Of a stretch of 64,000 bases of DNA, positions 24,475 through 34,114 are shown piece after piece. Source of the stretch: Candidatus Accumulibacter conexus (GTDB lineage: Bacteria > Pseudomonadota > Gammaproteobacteria > Burkholderiales > Rhodocyclaceae); contig JAGFNJ010000022.1 of assembly GCA_017592775.1 (NCBI GenBank), forward strand, positions 1-64,000, written 5' to 3'. The notes under the pieces were generated by a model. That model saw only the letters and a list, made by a program, of their open reading frames with translations, was not told the DNA's origin and made no database searches. The first letter of the stretch is position 1. Each line of letters opens with the position of its first letter. The position numbers and the translations under genes were made by a program.

Positions 24475-24597
24475 ATGAAGGCAGCCTGGACGGCCGTCGA
24501 AGCCGTACCGCGAGTCGACGCGCCACGGCAGGCGCTGCCGCCCTGGGCGCGCGCGCAGCGGGCATCGTGCCGCCACCAGCCGGGGGTTGCGACATGA
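24475..24597 (+). CDS. 40-codon leader ORF translationally coupled to glgB
   Basis: ATG 24475 has an exceptionally strong Shine-Dalgarno sequence, AAGGAGGAAGG at 24458-24468, while the glgB ATG itself has only a weak G-run. The frame encodes 40 residues ([20 protein letters not shown] then [20 protein letters not shown]) and its TGA overlaps the glgB ATG in an ATGA arrangement. The peptide matches no family I know. The likely function is to deliver ribosomes to the glgB start by coupling. It could also be a regulatory leader peptide. The alternative, that the strong site serves an N-terminally extended GlgB, fails because no suitable in-frame start lies within reach of it. Confidence 0.5.
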   Translation: MKAAWTAVEAVPRVDAPRQALPPWARAQRASCRHQPGVAT

Positions 24598-26564
24598 CCA
24601 CCTGGTGGGGCACGGAGAGCCTCGACGGCAACGCGGCGGACCTTGCTTCGGCCCTTGGGCCGATCGATGTGCACCTGTTCGGGGAAGGGCGGCACTACCG
24701 GACCTACGAGCAGCTCGGCGCCCACATCGTGCGCCGCGGCGACGAGCACGGTGTCCGCTTCGCGGTGTGGGCGCCGAACGCGCGCGGGGTCAGCGTCGTC
24801 GGCGACTTCAACCAGTGGGATGGGCGCCGCCATCCGATGCGTGCACGCGGCAAGTCGGGTATCTGGGAGCTGTTCATCGCCGGACAGGGCCAGGGGACCG
24901 TCTACAAGTACGAGATCCGCACGGCAACCGGTGCCCTGACGCAGAAGACCGATCCGCAGGGCTTTTACGCCGAGAAACGTCCGCAGACCGCCTCGATCGT
25001 CTGGGACACCGGCTTCGGCGCCCGCGGGCTGTGGGGCGACGGCGAATGGATGGCCGGTCGCGGCCGGAGCAATCCGCTGCAGCGGCCGATGGCGATCCAC
25101 GAGGTGCATCTCGGATCGTGGGCGCGCGTTCCCGGCAGCAACGGCTACCTGAGCTATCGCGATCTCGCTGGCCCGCTCGTTGCGTACCTGCAGCGGCAAG
25201 GCTACACCCACATCGAACTGATGCCGATCACCGAACATCACCTGGACGCCTCATGGGGCTACCAGGTCAGCGGCATGTTCGCGCCCACCAGCCGCTTCGG
25301 GACTCCCGACGATTTCCAGTACTTCGTGGACCACATGCATCGCAACGGCATCGGCGTCATCGTCGACTGGGTGCCGGCACACTTTCCCAAGAACGACTGC
25401 GGCCTGATCAGGTTCGATGGCACCGCCCTGTACGAGTACGCTGACGACCGGATCGGCGAGCACCGGACGTGGGGCACCAAGGTCTTCAACTACAGGCGCA
25501 AACAGGTGGTGCAGTTTCTGATCAACAGCGCGCTCTTCTGGCTCGACCGCTACCACATCGACGGCCTGCGGGTCGATGCGGTCTCGGCCATGCTCTATCG
25601 CGATTACGAGCGCCAGGACTGGCTACCCAACGAGCACGGCGGCCGCGAGAACCTGGAGGCGATCGACTTCCTTCGCCGCCTGAACGAAAAGGTGTACGAG
25701 CTGCACCCCGGCGTCGTCACCATCGCCGAGGAATCCACGGCCTTCCCGATGGTCAGCCGCCCAACCTACCTCGGCGGACTCGGCTTCACTTTCAAGTGGA
25801 ACATGGGCTGGATGCACGATACGCTCGACTACATCGCCCAGGATCCCGTCCACCGCAAGTATCACCACCAGAAGCTGACCTTCGGCCTGATGTACGCGTT
25901 CAACGAGAACTTCATCCTGCCGATCTCGCACGATGAAGTCGTCCACCTGAAGAAGGCGATGCTCGCCAAGATGCCCGGCGACCCATGGCAGAAGTTCGCC
26001 AACCTGCGCCTGTACTACGGCTTCATGTGGACGCACCCGGGCAAGAAACTGCTCTTCATGGGTCAGGACTTCGGACAATGGCGCGAATGGAGCGAGGATC
26101 GCAGCCTCGACTGGCACCTGACGGAAGCCGGCGGCGCGCAGCACGACCGCGAGCCGCATCTGCGACTGCAGGACTGGGTTGCCGACCTCAACCGGCTCTA
26201 CACCAGCGAACCGGCCCTGCACGAACTGGATTGCGAGCGCCAGGGCTTCGAGTGGATCGATGCCCAGGACTGGGAACACAGCGTCCTCTCGTACATCCGG
26301 CGTGCCAGGAATCGCGATGACTGTCTGCTCGTCGTCGCCAACTTCACGCCACTCGTGCGCCAGTGCTATCGCCTCGGCGTGCCGGCTCTGACGACCTACC
26401 GCGAAGTGTTGAACAGCGACGCTGCGAGGTACCACGGCAGCGACCTGCACAACCCGGGCCCGCTGCCAGCCAGCGACCTGCGCTGGCAATCGCAGCCGTA
26501 TTCGATCGAGATCACGCTGCCGCCCCTGGCCGTGCTGATCCTCAGACCGGATCGTCGACCGTGA
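24594..26564 (+). CDS. glgB: 1,4-alpha-glucan (glycogen) branching enzyme
   Basis: 656 residues. Transfers a cut alpha-1,4-glucan segment to an alpha-1,6 position, making the branches of glycogen in the cytoplasm. A CBM48/N2 module (~45-135, [20 protein letters not shown]) precedes the GH13 barrel. Catalytic elements: nucleophile Asp in [10 protein letters not shown] (~328), acid/base Glu in TIAEES (~379) and transition-state Asp in ISHDEVVH (~450). The C-terminal all-beta domain closes the protein. It is shorter than E. coli GlgB because it lacks the extra N1 module, as in many bacteria. No other glg gene adjoins it. Start ATG 24594 overlaps the leader ORF stop. Confidence 0.95.
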   Translation: MTTWWGTESLDGNAADLASALGPIDVHLFGEGRHYRTYEQLGAHIVRRGDEHGVRFAVWAPNARGVSVVGDFNQWDGRRHPMRARGKSGIWELFIAGQGQGTVYKYEIRTATGALTQKTDPQGFYAEKRPQTASIVWDTGFGARGLWGDGEWMAGRGRSNPLQRPMAIHEVHLGSWARVPGSNGYLSYRDLAGPLVAYLQRQGYTHIELMPITEHHLDASWGYQVSGMFAPTSRFGTPDDFQYFVDHMHRNGIGVIVDWVPAHFPKNDCGLIRFDGTALYEYADDRIGEHRTWGTKVFNYRRKQVVQFLINSALFWLDRYHIDGLRVDAVSAMLYRDYERQDWLPNEHGGRENLEAIDFLRRLNEKVYELHPGVVTIAEESTAFPMVSRPTYLGGLGFTFKWNMGWMHDTLDYIAQDPVHRKYHHQKLTFGLMYAFNENFILPISHDEVVHLKKAMLAKMPGDPWQKFANLRLYYGFMWTHPGKKLLFMGQDFGQWREWSEDRSLDWHLTEAGGAQHDREPHLRLQDWVADLNRLYTSEPALHELDCERQGFEWIDAQDWEHSVLSYIRRARNRDDCLLVVANFTPLVRQCYRLGVPALTTYREVLNSDAARYHGSDLHNPGPLPASDLRWQSQPYSIEITLPPLAVLILRPDRRP

Positions 26565-26683
26565 GCAACCTGCGACCCAGCTCGCCACATCGCCGCCGCG
26601 GGACCCGTCCCGACGCGGGATGGCTCGCCGCCGGGTTTCCTGATTGCCTGGCTGATCCCGGGATCTGACCGGAGACGCCGCCG

Positions 26684-27622
26684 GTGCCGCCCGATCCGAC
26701 CGCGACCGCGACCGCGACCGCGCGCGAAATCGTCGCCGGGCTTTGTGCCGCGCAGGCCAGCATTGCGCCGAAATACTTCTACGATACCGCGGGTTCGGCG
26801 CTCTTCGAGCAGATCACGCAGCTTCCCGAGTACTACCTCACCCGCACCGAGCGCGCCATCATGGCGACCCACGCCGACGCCCTCGCGCTGCGGATTGGTC
26901 CCGGTGCGACAGTGATCGAGGCCGGTGCCGGCAACTGCGAGAAGGCGCGCACCCTGTGTGCGACGATCCGCCCGCGCTGCTTCGTCGGCGTCGACATTGC
27001 GGCCGCTTTCCTGCAGCAGGCCGTCGCCGGTCTGCGCCGCGAATTTCCATCGCTCGACGTCCGCTCGGTCGTCGCCGACCTGCTGGACGAGATCGTTCTG
27101 CCGGCCGACCTGCCATCCGGGCGACGGCTCGTGTTCTATCCTGGATCATCGATCGGGAATTTCGCTCCGGAAGCGGCGCTCGGCCTGCTGCAGCGCCTGC
27201 GCCGTCTCACGGATGCCGACGGCGCGCTGCTGATCGGCGTCGACCTGGTCAAGAGCAAGGCCATCCTCGAAGCAGCCTATGATGACGCCGCCGGCGTGAC
27301 GGCCGCTTTCAACCTGAACGTGCTGCGGCACATCAACCGCTTGCTGACTGCCGACTTCGATCTCGCGCACTGGCGCCACCGTTCCTTCTTCAACGAAGAG
27401 CAGTCGCGCATCGAGATGCATCTCGAAGCCCGCTGTGCGACACAGGTATCGTGGCCAACCGGCTGCCGCAACTTTCGCCGCGCCGAGCGCATCCACACCG
27501 AGAACAGCTACAAGTACCGCGTCGCCGATTTCGCCGGGCTGCTCAGGCGCGCCGGCTTCGGCCGGCACGTTTGCTGGACCGACGCGCAGCAATGGTTCGC
27601 CGTCTTTCTCGCCGAGCCCTGA
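26684..27622 (+). CDS. egtD: L-histidine N-alpha-methyltransferase (EgtD)
   Basis: 312 residues. Trimethylates histidine to hercynine with three S-adenosylmethionine, the first step of ergothioneine synthesis. Family markers: APKYFYDTAGSALFEQIT and LPEYYLTRTERAIM near the N-terminus, SAM-binding VIEAGAGNCEKART, FYPGSSIGNF, and IHTENSYKY near the end. The start is GTG 26684 with GGAG nine bases upstream. The N-terminal tail is coded by four tandem copies of GACCGC, giving a TATATATA stretch. egtB follows after 24 bases, so the two form an operon; no gamma-glutamyl (EgtA/C) or lyase (EgtE) gene is present nearby, as in other proteobacterial egtBD pairs. Confidence 0.92.
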   Translation: MPPDPTATATATAREIVAGLCAAQASIAPKYFYDTAGSALFEQITQLPEYYLTRTERAIMATHADALALRIGPGATVIEAGAGNCEKARTLCATIRPRCFVGVDIAAAFLQQAVAGLRREFPSLDVRSVVADLLDEIVLPADLPSGRRLVFYPGSSIGNFAPEAALGLLQRLRRLTDADGALLIGVDLVKSKAILEAAYDDAAGVTAAFNLNVLRHINRLLTADFDLAHWRHRSFFNEEQSRIEMHLEARCATQVSWPTGCRNFRRAERIHTENSYKYRVADFAGLLRRAGFGRHVCWTDAQQWFAVFLAEP

Positions 27623-27646
27623 AGCCAATCCCCGGAGAACTGCCCG

Positions 27647-28900
27647 ATGACGCCTGACGAAATCTCCGCCCATTTCCGGCTGGTGCGAAACGGCAGCGTC
27701 GAGCTGAGTGCTCCGCTGTCGGCCGAGGACTGTTGCGTGCAGTCGATGCCCGACGCCAGCCCGGTGAAATGGCACCTCGCCCACACCACCTGGTTCTTCG
27801 AGACCTTCATCCTGGAACGTTGGGAGAGCGGCTTCCGGCCGTTTCACGAAGCCTTTCGCGTCCTCTACAACTCCTACTACAACGCCGTCGGCGACAGGCA
27901 TCCGCGACCGCAGCGCGGCCTCCTGACCCGGCCGACGCTGGCTACCGTCCTTGCCTACCGCGCCGATGTCGATCGCCGCATGGCGACGCTGCTGCTCGCC
28001 GGCGCCGGCGGCGCCGAGCTGCTGGCACTCCTTGCCCTGGGACTGCAGCATGAGCAGCAGCACCAGGAACTGATCCTCACCGACCTCAAGCACCTCTTCT
28101 CGCTCAATCCGCTGGCGCCCGCCTACGGACCGCCGCCACCTGCGGCCGCGACGGCAGCCACGCTCGACTGGCACGCCTTTGCCGGTGGCGTCGTCGCCAT
28201 CGGCCATGCCGGCGGCGGCTTCGCTTTCGACAACGAGACGCCGCGGCACCGCGTCTTCCTCGAGCCTTACGAGCTGGCATCGCGGCTGGTCAGCAACGGC
28301 GAGTTCCTGCAGTTCATCGAAGCGGGTGGCTATGCGGACCCGACGCACTGGCTTGCCGAGGGCTGGGACTGGCGGCTGGCGAACGATCGCCGGCAGCCCC
28401 TCTACTGGCGGCGCGGACAGGAGTGGCAGGAATTCACCCTCGGCGGCCTGGTTCCCCTCGACCAGCAGCGGCCGCTGCTCCATGTCTCGTACTACGAGGC
28501 CGATGCCTATGCCCGTTGGGCCGGGGCGCGGCTGCCAACGGAAGCGGAATGGGAGAACGCCGCCGCCGACCTCCCCGTCGCCGGCCATTTCGCTGGTCGC
28601 CGGCAGTACCACCCGTCGGCCGCAACGGCCGGCGGTCTGCAGCAGTTGTTTGGCGACGCCTGGGAGTGGACCTGCTCGAGCTACGCACCCTATCCCGGCT
28701 TCCGGCCGGGTGCCGGCGCCGTCGGTGAGTACAACGGCAAGTTCATGGTCAATCAGTATGTGCTCAGGGGTGGATCCTGTGTCACGCCCGAAGGCCATCT
28801 GCGCGCAACCTACCGCAATTTCTTCCCGGCCGCGACATGCTGGCAGTTCTCGGCCATCCGGCTGGCGCGCGACGCTGGCGCGGTCGAACCCGGCGCGTGA
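27647..28900 (+). CDS. egtB: Ergothioneine biosynthesis sulfoxide synthase (EgtB)
   Basis: 417 residues. Non-haem iron enzyme that couples hercynine with a thiol (cysteine or gamma-glutamylcysteine) and O2 to a sulfoxide. A DinB-like domain (~1-155) carries the three-histidine iron site: a His in KWHLAHTTWF (~43-46) and the HX3HXE motif QHEQQHQEL (H135, H139). The C-terminal FGE-sulfatase fold (~180-410) shows RLPTEAEWENAA, GDAWEWTCSSY and LRGGSC. It is co-operonic with egtD. Which thiol it uses depends on residues I cannot assign by eye; the absence of egtA/egtC nearby slightly favours free cysteine. Confidence 0.92.
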   Translation: MTPDEISAHFRLVRNGSVELSAPLSAEDCCVQSMPDASPVKWHLAHTTWFFETFILERWESGFRPFHEAFRVLYNSYYNAVGDRHPRPQRGLLTRPTLATVLAYRADVDRRMATLLLAGAGGAELLALLALGLQHEQQHQELILTDLKHLFSLNPLAPAYGPPPPAAATAATLDWHAFAGGVVAIGHAGGGFAFDNETPRHRVFLEPYELASRLVSNGEFLQFIEAGGYADPTHWLAEGWDWRLANDRRQPLYWRRGQEWQEFTLGGLVPLDQQRPLLHVSYYEADAYARWAGARLPTEAEWENAAADLPVAGHFAGRRQYHPSAATAGGLQQLFGDAWEWTCSSYAPYPGFRPGAGAVGEYNGKFMVNQYVLRGGSCVTPEGHLRATYRNFFPAATCWQFSAIRLARDAGAVEPGA

Positions 28901-28942
28901 CTCGCTGGCGACCCCTCCTGCGCCGGTACCGGCATGACCCGC

Positions 28943-31129
28943 TCAGACAACCCGTCGCAGCAGCGCTGCCAGGGCTGCCGGATCGGTCAGCGGCAGATCG
29001 CAGCGGCCATGATGGCAGACGTACGCCGTCGCACGACCCGCCTGGGCATGCTTGCCGCGAACGAAGGGGATACTGTCGGCGAGCGAATCGATCGCCGACT
29101 CGGCGCAACCGGCAAGCGCATGCGCCGGAATGAACGTCCGCCGCAGGACGTCGAGCAGCGGAGCCGCCGTCGCGGCCTCCCCATCCGGCCAGACGACCAC
29201 GATCTCGAGCGGCGTCGCGGCGTGGAACTCGACGGCGAGCAGCGCCTCGCCCATGATGGACGGCCGCTCCGTGAGCACCGCCGCATGGGTCCGCAGGGCA
29301 CGTTCGGCGAGCTGCCGCCAGTGATCGGCGCCGGTGAAGACGGCCAGTCGCAGCACATTCATCAGGGCAACCGATGTACCTGATGGCTCGGCGCCATCGT
29401 AGGCAGGTTTCTCGCGCGCGATCAGGGTCTCGTGCTCGTCGCTGGTCATGAACCAGCCACCGGCCGGATCGGCGAACAGGACCTCGGTGGCGTCGGCAAG
29501 CAACAGCGCCTGACGCAGGTAGCGCGGGTCGAAGCCCGCCTCGTACAGGTCGATGAGGCCGGCGACGAGAAAGGCATGGTCGTCGAGAAAGGCATCCTGT
29601 CGCGCCTGCCCGTCCTTGTAGCAGCGCTGCAGTCGCCCACCAGGGCCGCGCAGCCGGGTCAGCGCGAAATCCGCCGCCCGTGCGGCAGCAAGCACGTAGG
29701 GCTCGTGGTCGAGAACCCGTCCCGCCAGCGCCAGCGCCGAGATCATCAGGCCGTTCCACGAAGCCAGGATCTTCTCGTCACGCAGCGGCTGAACGCGCCT
29801 GGCGCGTACCTCGCGCAGCCGCGCACGGGCGCCGGCCAGCGCTGCCCAGCCCTGCTCGTCGGGCTGCGGAACGTGCAGGATGTTGCTCCCCTCCCAGTTG
29901 CCGCCACGACGGACACCGTAATGCGCGAGGAACCGCCCGGTCGTCGCCTCGCCCAGGGAAGCGAGTTCGTGCCGGATCTCGCTCTCGCTCCAGACGAAAA
30001 AACGCCCCTCGACGCCTTCCGAATCGGCGTCGGTTGCGCTGTGGAAGCCGCCGCCGGCATCGCTCATCTCGCGCAGCACGTAGTCGCAGGTTTCCCGCAC
30101 GACGCGGGCGAAATCCGCGCGACCCGTAAGCTGGAAGGCCTCGGCGTAGGCGACGACGAGCAGGGCATTGTCGTACAGCATCTTCTCGAAGTGCGGCAGC
30201 AGCCACTCGCCATCGGTCGAATAGCGGTGAAAGCCACCGGCGAGCTGATCGTAGAGTCCACCCGCCGCCATCCTCTCCAGGGTGAGCACGGCCATGCGCA
30301 GCGATGCGGCGTCGCCGCTGCGCCGGTGGTGCCGCAGGAGGAGCCGCAACGGGAGGTGGGAAGGAAACTTCGGCAGCCGGCGCAGACCACCGTGTACCTC
30401 GTCGAAGAGCGGGCGGAAATGCTCAACCGTCGCGTCGACCCGATCGCGGCCCGGCAACGGCTGCTCCCCGGCCACTGCCGGCGAGACGGGACTGCCGTGC
30501 AGGTCGAGACGAATCGCCTGCACCATGGCGGTGCACGCCTGGCGCACGCGCTCGGGGTCGCGCTGGAAGATGTCGGACAAGGCCTGCAGGAGTGACAGGA
30601 ACCCGAGCCGCGCGCCGCGCTCGCCATTGCGCGGCGGGAAGTAGGTGCCACCGTAGAAGGGCTCGCGCGCGGCGCTCAGCCAGACGCTCATCGGCCAACC
30701 GCCGGCACCGGTGAGTTGCTGCACGGCGCTCATGTACACCGCGTCGATGTCCGGCCGCTCTTCGCGATCGACCTTGACCGCGACATAATGGCTGTTCAGG
30801 AAGCCCGCGATTTCTTCGTCCTCGAAGGACCCGCTCTCCATGACGTGGCACCAGTGACAGGTCGAATAGCCGATCGACAGGAATACCGGGCGACCGAGCC
30901 GCGCCGCTTCGGCAAAGGCCTCGTCGCCCCAGGGAAACCAGTTCACCGGATTGTGCGCATGCTGCAGCAGGTAGGGGCTGCTCTCCAGCAGCAGCCGGTT
31001 GCTGAAGCGCGGCCGGCCCTGCTCGTCGCGGTGATGCGTGCGCGGCGCACGATCCGGGTCGAGGCCGGCCAGGGCGTGCGCCAGCCTCTGCTGCAGAGGC
31101 AGCGCAAAGGGTTCGCTTCCGGGCAGCAT
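28943..31129 (-). CDS. YyaL/SPATA20-type thioredoxin-fold protein with glycosidase-like domain
   Basis: 728 residues from ATG 31129 (an upstream in-frame extension to 31237 has no conserved character). The N-terminal ~160 residues are the DUF255/Thioredox_DsbH domain with [15 protein letters not shown] and the CXXC site STCHWCHVM. The remainder is an (alpha/alpha)6-toroid-like region ([43 protein letters not shown]). The family is universal from bacteria to man (SPATA20) but its reaction is not established; a thiol-dependent sugar- or protein-modifying role has been proposed. Predicted cytoplasmic. It converges on egtB and shares no operon. Confidence 0.9.
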   Translation of the reverse strand: MLPGSEPFALPLQQRLAHALAGLDPDRAPRTHHRDEQGRPRFSNRLLLESSPYLLQHAHNPVNWFPWGDEAFAEAARLGRPVFLSIGYSTCHWCHVMESGSFEDEEIAGFLNSHYVAVKVDREERPDIDAVYMSAVQQLTGAGGWPMSVWLSAAREPFYGGTYFPPRNGERGARLGFLSLLQALSDIFQRDPERVRQACTAMVQAIRLDLHGSPVSPAVAGEQPLPGRDRVDATVEHFRPLFDEVHGGLRRLPKFPSHLPLRLLLRHHRRSGDAASLRMAVLTLERMAAGGLYDQLAGGFHRYSTDGEWLLPHFEKMLYDNALLVVAYAEAFQLTGRADFARVVRETCDYVLREMSDAGGGFHSATDADSEGVEGRFFVWSESEIRHELASLGEATTGRFLAHYGVRRGGNWEGSNILHVPQPDEQGWAALAGARARLREVRARRVQPLRDEKILASWNGLMISALALAGRVLDHEPYVLAAARAADFALTRLRGPGGRLQRCYKDGQARQDAFLDDHAFLVAGLIDLYEAGFDPRYLRQALLLADATEVLFADPAGGWFMTSDEHETLIAREKPAYDGAEPSGTSVALMNVLRLAVFTGADHWRQLAERALRTHAAVLTERPSIMGEALLAVEFHAATPLEIVVVWPDGEAATAAPLLDVLRRTFIPAHALAGCAESAIDSLADSIPFVRGKHAQAGRATAYVCHHGRCDLPLTDPAALAALLRRVV

Positions 31130-31669
31130 GGATTGCACTCGACTCTCCAGATCAGGGGACAGACCACTCCGCACGGCCGCATGTCCGGAGACGAAGGAGC
31201 GGTGTCGAAAGCCACCGGAGTGGCCCGCGGCGGGCACGAACCCCAGGCGGGCCCAGCAGCCACCGCCCGCCCCGGCGAACGGTGGGTCGTGTCACACCAC
31301 GCATTGTGCTGCCGCCGAGCCCATTGCAGCAAGTGTGGCTGACGCCAGCGCGACGGGCAGTCGCCCGCTGGCCGCTGATCGCCATCGACGAACTCGGCTA
31401 CCTCAACCTGAAACCCGAGCAGGTCATCGCGTTCTTCCGCCTGATCAACCAGATCTCTTCACGGACCCCACGCCACCCGCGCATCGACCGCTCACTGCCG
31501 CCAGCCGCCCGCGATCTGACCGCCCCAGCGGCGGAAGCGGGGGTTTCCGGCAAACGGCTCCGATTCGGCAGGGTCATGCGTCAGTGCTGCTTGATCGTAG
31601 TGCGAATCCGCTTGCGGCGCAGTAGAATATCCGGTGGGGAGTTTTCCGTAACATCAGGGGGATAGCAAA
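31130..31669. other. Intergenic region with insertion-sequence remnant
   Basis: About 540 bases upstream of a small secreted-protein gene. Apart from the istB fragment listed separately, nothing is recognised. A TAGAAT hexamer at 31623-31628 could be the -10 of the 31670 gene, but no -35 hexamer sits at 16-18 bases from it. Confidence 0.45.
31371..31463 (+). pseudogene. Remnant of IS21-family istB (ATPase helper)
   Basis: A short in-frame stretch reads PLIAIDELGYLNLKPEQVIA followed by FFRLINQIS. This corresponds to the Walker B region of IstB (LLVIDELGYLPLxxxxxxLFFQLI), the AAA+ helper of IS21 transposition. Nothing of the Walker A half or of IstA is found on either side and no terminal inverted repeats were recognised, so only about 30 codons survive. 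It lies 0.7 kb upstream of the first aryl polyene gene and marks past insertion-sequence activity at this edge. Confidence 0.6.
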
Positions 31670-32098
31670 ATGAAAACGACAATTGCGCGGCTTCTTGCCA
31701 TCGTCGCGTTGCTGGTCGTTTCCTTGGCCGCTGAGGCACGTCAACCCGTCCCGATCATCGACTACCCCAGCAACACGGTGTCGACCCGTAGCGGCAAAGC
31801 GCTGACGGTCGAGCAGGTCAGGGAGGCGATCACCGCTGCAGCACGGTCGCACAGCTGGCAGACATCCCGTTCGCCGAGCGGCGATGGCCTGCAGGCCGTG
31901 CTCAATGTGCGCGGCAAGCACACCGTTGTCGTCAACATCAGCTTTTCGGCACAGGCGTATTCGATCACCTATCATGACAGCACGAACATGAAGTATTCGA
32001 ATGATCCGGACACGAAAGCACGCGTCATCCACCCCTTCTACAACCGCTGGGTTTCGGAGCTGCGCGAAGCGATCCGGATGGAGCTGGACAGGCTGTAG
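31670..32098 (+). CDS. Small secreted protein of unknown function
   Basis: 142 residues. A clear Sec signal peptide (MKTTIARLLAIVALLVVSLA, cleavage probably after AEA) precedes a ~115-residue periplasmic domain with KALTVEQVREAITAAARSHS, LNVRGKHTVVVNISFSAQAY and YNRWVSELREAI. I recall similar signal-peptide or lipobox-bearing small proteins in betaproteobacteria without a known function. GGGGGA lies nine bases upstream of ATG. It is on the same strand as, and 32 bases before, the first aryl polyene gene, so it may be transcribed with the cluster, though it is not one of the standard ape genes. Confidence 0.75.
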   Translation: MKTTIARLLAIVALLVVSLAAEARQPVPIIDYPSNTVSTRSGKALTVEQVREAITAAARSHSWQTSRSPSGDGLQAVLNVRGKHTVVVNISFSAQAYSITYHDSTNMKYSNDPDTKARVIHPFYNRWVSELREAIRMELDRL

Positions 32099-32130
32099 GT
32101 TCTCGGCCACATTGAGTCAGTAGTACGCAC

Positions 32131-32799
32131 ATGGCAGCCTTAGCCTCTTGGGACGTACCCGTCGCACGCTGGGTCCAATGGCCGGGGAACGGCGCGCCCG
32201 AACTCGGCTTCATAGAGCCGCTGCTGCGCCGGCGGCTGTCGCCGCTGGCACGCGGCGCTCTGCACGTGGCCAATGCCTGCGCGCAAGGCTGCCCATCGGC
32301 ACGCTTCGTCTTCGCCTCTCGCCACGGCGAACTGCAGCGAACCGTCGAGTTGCTGCGCAACTTGGCGCAGGACGAGGAACTGTCGCCAACCTTGTTCAGC
32401 CTTTCGGTACTGAATGCGGCAGCCGGCATCTTCTCCATCGCCCGCCGCGACCAAGCGCCGGCAACGGCCATTGCTGCCGGCGCCGAGAGCTTCGGCTACG
32501 GCCTCCTGGAAGCGCACTTGCGTGCCCGGCAAGACCCCACGCAACCGCTTGTCTACGTGTATGCCGATGCCCCCGCGCCCGACCCGCTCGGCCGGCAGCC
32601 TGGTGATCCGGAAGCGGTCTTTGCCCTCGGCCTGCTGATCCACGGCAACGGCACCATCCGCCTGCATACCGGAATCGGCCCGGGCGACGCGGCCGCAACA
32701 CCTTCGACTCCGCAGGCCCACGCCTGCCTGCAGGCGCTGGAACGAGGCTCAGCTGACTGGGCAGGCGGTCGGCGCCACTGGCACTGGATTCGGCAATGA
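32131..32799 (+). CDS. apeC: Aryl polyene ketosynthase-like chain length factor
   Basis: 222 residues, a truncated ketosynthase-like protein (Ketoacyl-synth_2 type) in which the thiolase-fold N-terminal half is recognisable (LARGALHVANACAQGCPSAR, LSPTLFSLSVLNAAAGIFSI) but no catalytic Cys-His-His set is complete. In characterised APE systems this factor pairs with the ketosynthase ApeO and tunes polyene length. It opens the ape operon; the next gene starts four bases before its stop (ATGA). Assignment rests on family character plus its exact position ahead of an acyltransferase and two ACPs, as in other APE clusters. Confidence 0.82.
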   Translation: MAALASWDVPVARWVQWPGNGAPELGFIEPLLRRRLSPLARGALHVANACAQGCPSARFVFASRHGELQRTVELLRNLAQDEELSPTLFSLSVLNAAAGIFSIARRDQAPATAIAAGAESFGYGLLEAHLRARQDPTQPLVYVYADAPAPDPLGRQPGDPEAVFALGLLIHGNGTIRLHTGIGPGDAAATPSTPQAHACLQALERGSADWAGGRRHWHWIRQ

Positions 32800-33578
32800 A
32801 GGGGATCGGACGCCTCTGGCGCAGCGTCGTCATCACACTCTGCTTCGTCGTCTTCAGTGTCGGCGGCATGCTGATCTCCGCCGTGCTGATGGCGCTGTTG
32901 ATGCTCCTGCCCGGCCCGGCGGCTGCGAGCCGCGCACGGGCGCGCAGCGTGATCGGATTCTGCTTCCGGCTATTGGTACGAACGCTCGTCCGTAGCGGCT
33001 GCATGCGCCTGGAGACCCAGGAGCCCAGTCGCCTCGCCCGGGCGCACGGCAGTCTGGTTCTGGCCAACCACCCAAGCTACGTCGACGTCGTCGTGCTCAT
33101 CTCGCTCATGCCGCAGGCCAACTGCGTGGTCAAGAGCGCACTCTGGCGCAACCCATTCTACTGGGGCATCGTGCGTGCCGCCGGTTACATCAACAACACA
33201 TCACCCGAGAGCGTGATCGACGCCTGTGCCGAGGCGCTGCGACAGGGCGAGACGCTGCTGCTCTTTCCCGAAGGCACACGCACCACGCCAGGCCAGGCGC
33301 TTCGCTTCCAACGCGGTGCCGCCCATGTGGCCCTCAGGACCGGCGCCGCCGTGACGCCAGTTCTGATCCGCTGCGATCCGCCGATACTGACCAAGAATTC
33401 CCCTTGGTGGCTCGCCCCGGAACGCCCGTTTACCTTCCGCGTGGACGTTTGCGAGCAGTTGCCAATGACGGGAAATGGCACAGCGCCAGCCGAGACCGCC
33501 GCCATCGCTGCGCGGCACTTGAGCACCACCCTCGAGGATTATTTTTCCCGTGAATTGAGACGCCATGAATACGCTTGA
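32796..33578 (+). CDS. apeD: Lysophospholipid-type acyltransferase of APE cluster
   Basis: 260 residues. An N-terminal membrane helix pair (~10-45) precedes a PlsC-like domain with the HX4D catalytic motif ANHPSYVDVV (~90) and the acceptor motif LFPEGTRTTPG (~165). Such enzymes move an acyl group to a lipid or sugar acceptor at the inner membrane. In APE clusters it is thought to help attach the finished aryl polyene to its lipid anchor. It overlaps apeC upstream by four bases and apeE downstream by 14 bases, consistent with tight translational coupling. Confidence 0.88.
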   Translation: MKGIGRLWRSVVITLCFVVFSVGGMLISAVLMALLMLLPGPAAASRARARSVIGFCFRLLVRTLVRSGCMRLETQEPSRLARAHGSLVLANHPSYVDVVVLISLMPQANCVVKSALWRNPFYWGIVRAAGYINNTSPESVIDACAEALRQGETLLLFPEGTRTTPGQALRFQRGAAHVALRTGAAVTPVLIRCDPPILTKNSPWWLAPERPFTFRVDVCEQLPMTGNGTAPAETAAIAARHLSTTLEDYFSRELRRHEYA

Positions 33579-33828
33579 ACAGGAGATCAAGACCCTCATC
33601 ATCGAGGCTCTGAATCTCGAGCACATGAGCCAGGAAGATATCGCCAGCGACATTCCGTTGTTCGGCGAAGGCCTTGGCCTCGATTCGATCGATGCGCTGG
33701 AACTCGGCATCGCACTGAAGAAAAAGTACGGCATAGAACTCGGAGCCGGCGACAGCCGCACCCGCGAGCACTTCCGCAGCGTCCTGTCGCTGGCCGCGCT
33801 CGTGCGCAGCCAAGGCAAGGCAGCCTGA
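33565..33828 (+). CDS. apeE: Acyl carrier protein 1 of APE cluster
   Basis: 87 residues, four-helix ACP. The phosphopantetheine attachment serine is in LGLDSIDALELGIALK (~residue 41). The sequence is acidic around the site and basic after it (KKKYG). It carries the growing chain as a 4'-phosphopantetheine thioester. ATG 33565 lies inside the end of apeD. The second ACP follows after 23 bases; possession of two distinct ACPs is normal for APE type II synthases, and division of labour between them cannot be read from sequence. Confidence 0.9.
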   Translation: MNTLEQEIKTLIIEALNLEHMSQEDIASDIPLFGEGLGLDSIDALELGIALKKKYGIELGAGDSRTREHFRSVLSLAALVRSQGKAA

Positions 33829-33851
33829 ACCACACCCTGAAGAGAAACGCC

Positions 33852-34097
33852 ATGAACGACCAGGAAGTCCTCGAGAAACTGCGCACCATTCTGCAGGACA
33901 CCTTCGAGATCGAACCGACCCGTGTCACGCCGGAGACACAGCTGTTTGCCGACCTGGATCTCGACAGCATCGACGCTGTCGACCTCGCCATCCAGTTGCA
34001 GAAGCTCACCAGCAAGCGCATCCAGCCGCAGGACTTCAAGGACATCCGCTCGGTCGCGGACGTGATTGCTGCCGTACACCGCCTGATGGCGGCCTGA
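33852..34097 (+). CDS. apeF: Acyl carrier protein 2 of APE cluster
   Basis: 81 residues, with the carrier serine in FADLDLDSIDAVDLAIQLQK (~residue 38) and a typical end helix (DIRSVADVIAAVHRLM). GAAGAG precedes the ATG at 33852. It is clearly a paralogue of, but not identical to, the ACP just upstream. It is expected to be loaded by a 4'-phosphopantetheinyl transferase that is not encoded in this cluster, so a host enzyme must do it. Confidence 0.9.
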   Translation: MNDQEVLEKLRTILQDTFEIEPTRVTPETQLFADLDLDSIDAVDLAIQLQKLTSKRIQPQDFKDIRSVADVIAAVHRLMAA

Positions 34098-34114
34098 GCA
34101 GACGGAGTCGGGCG

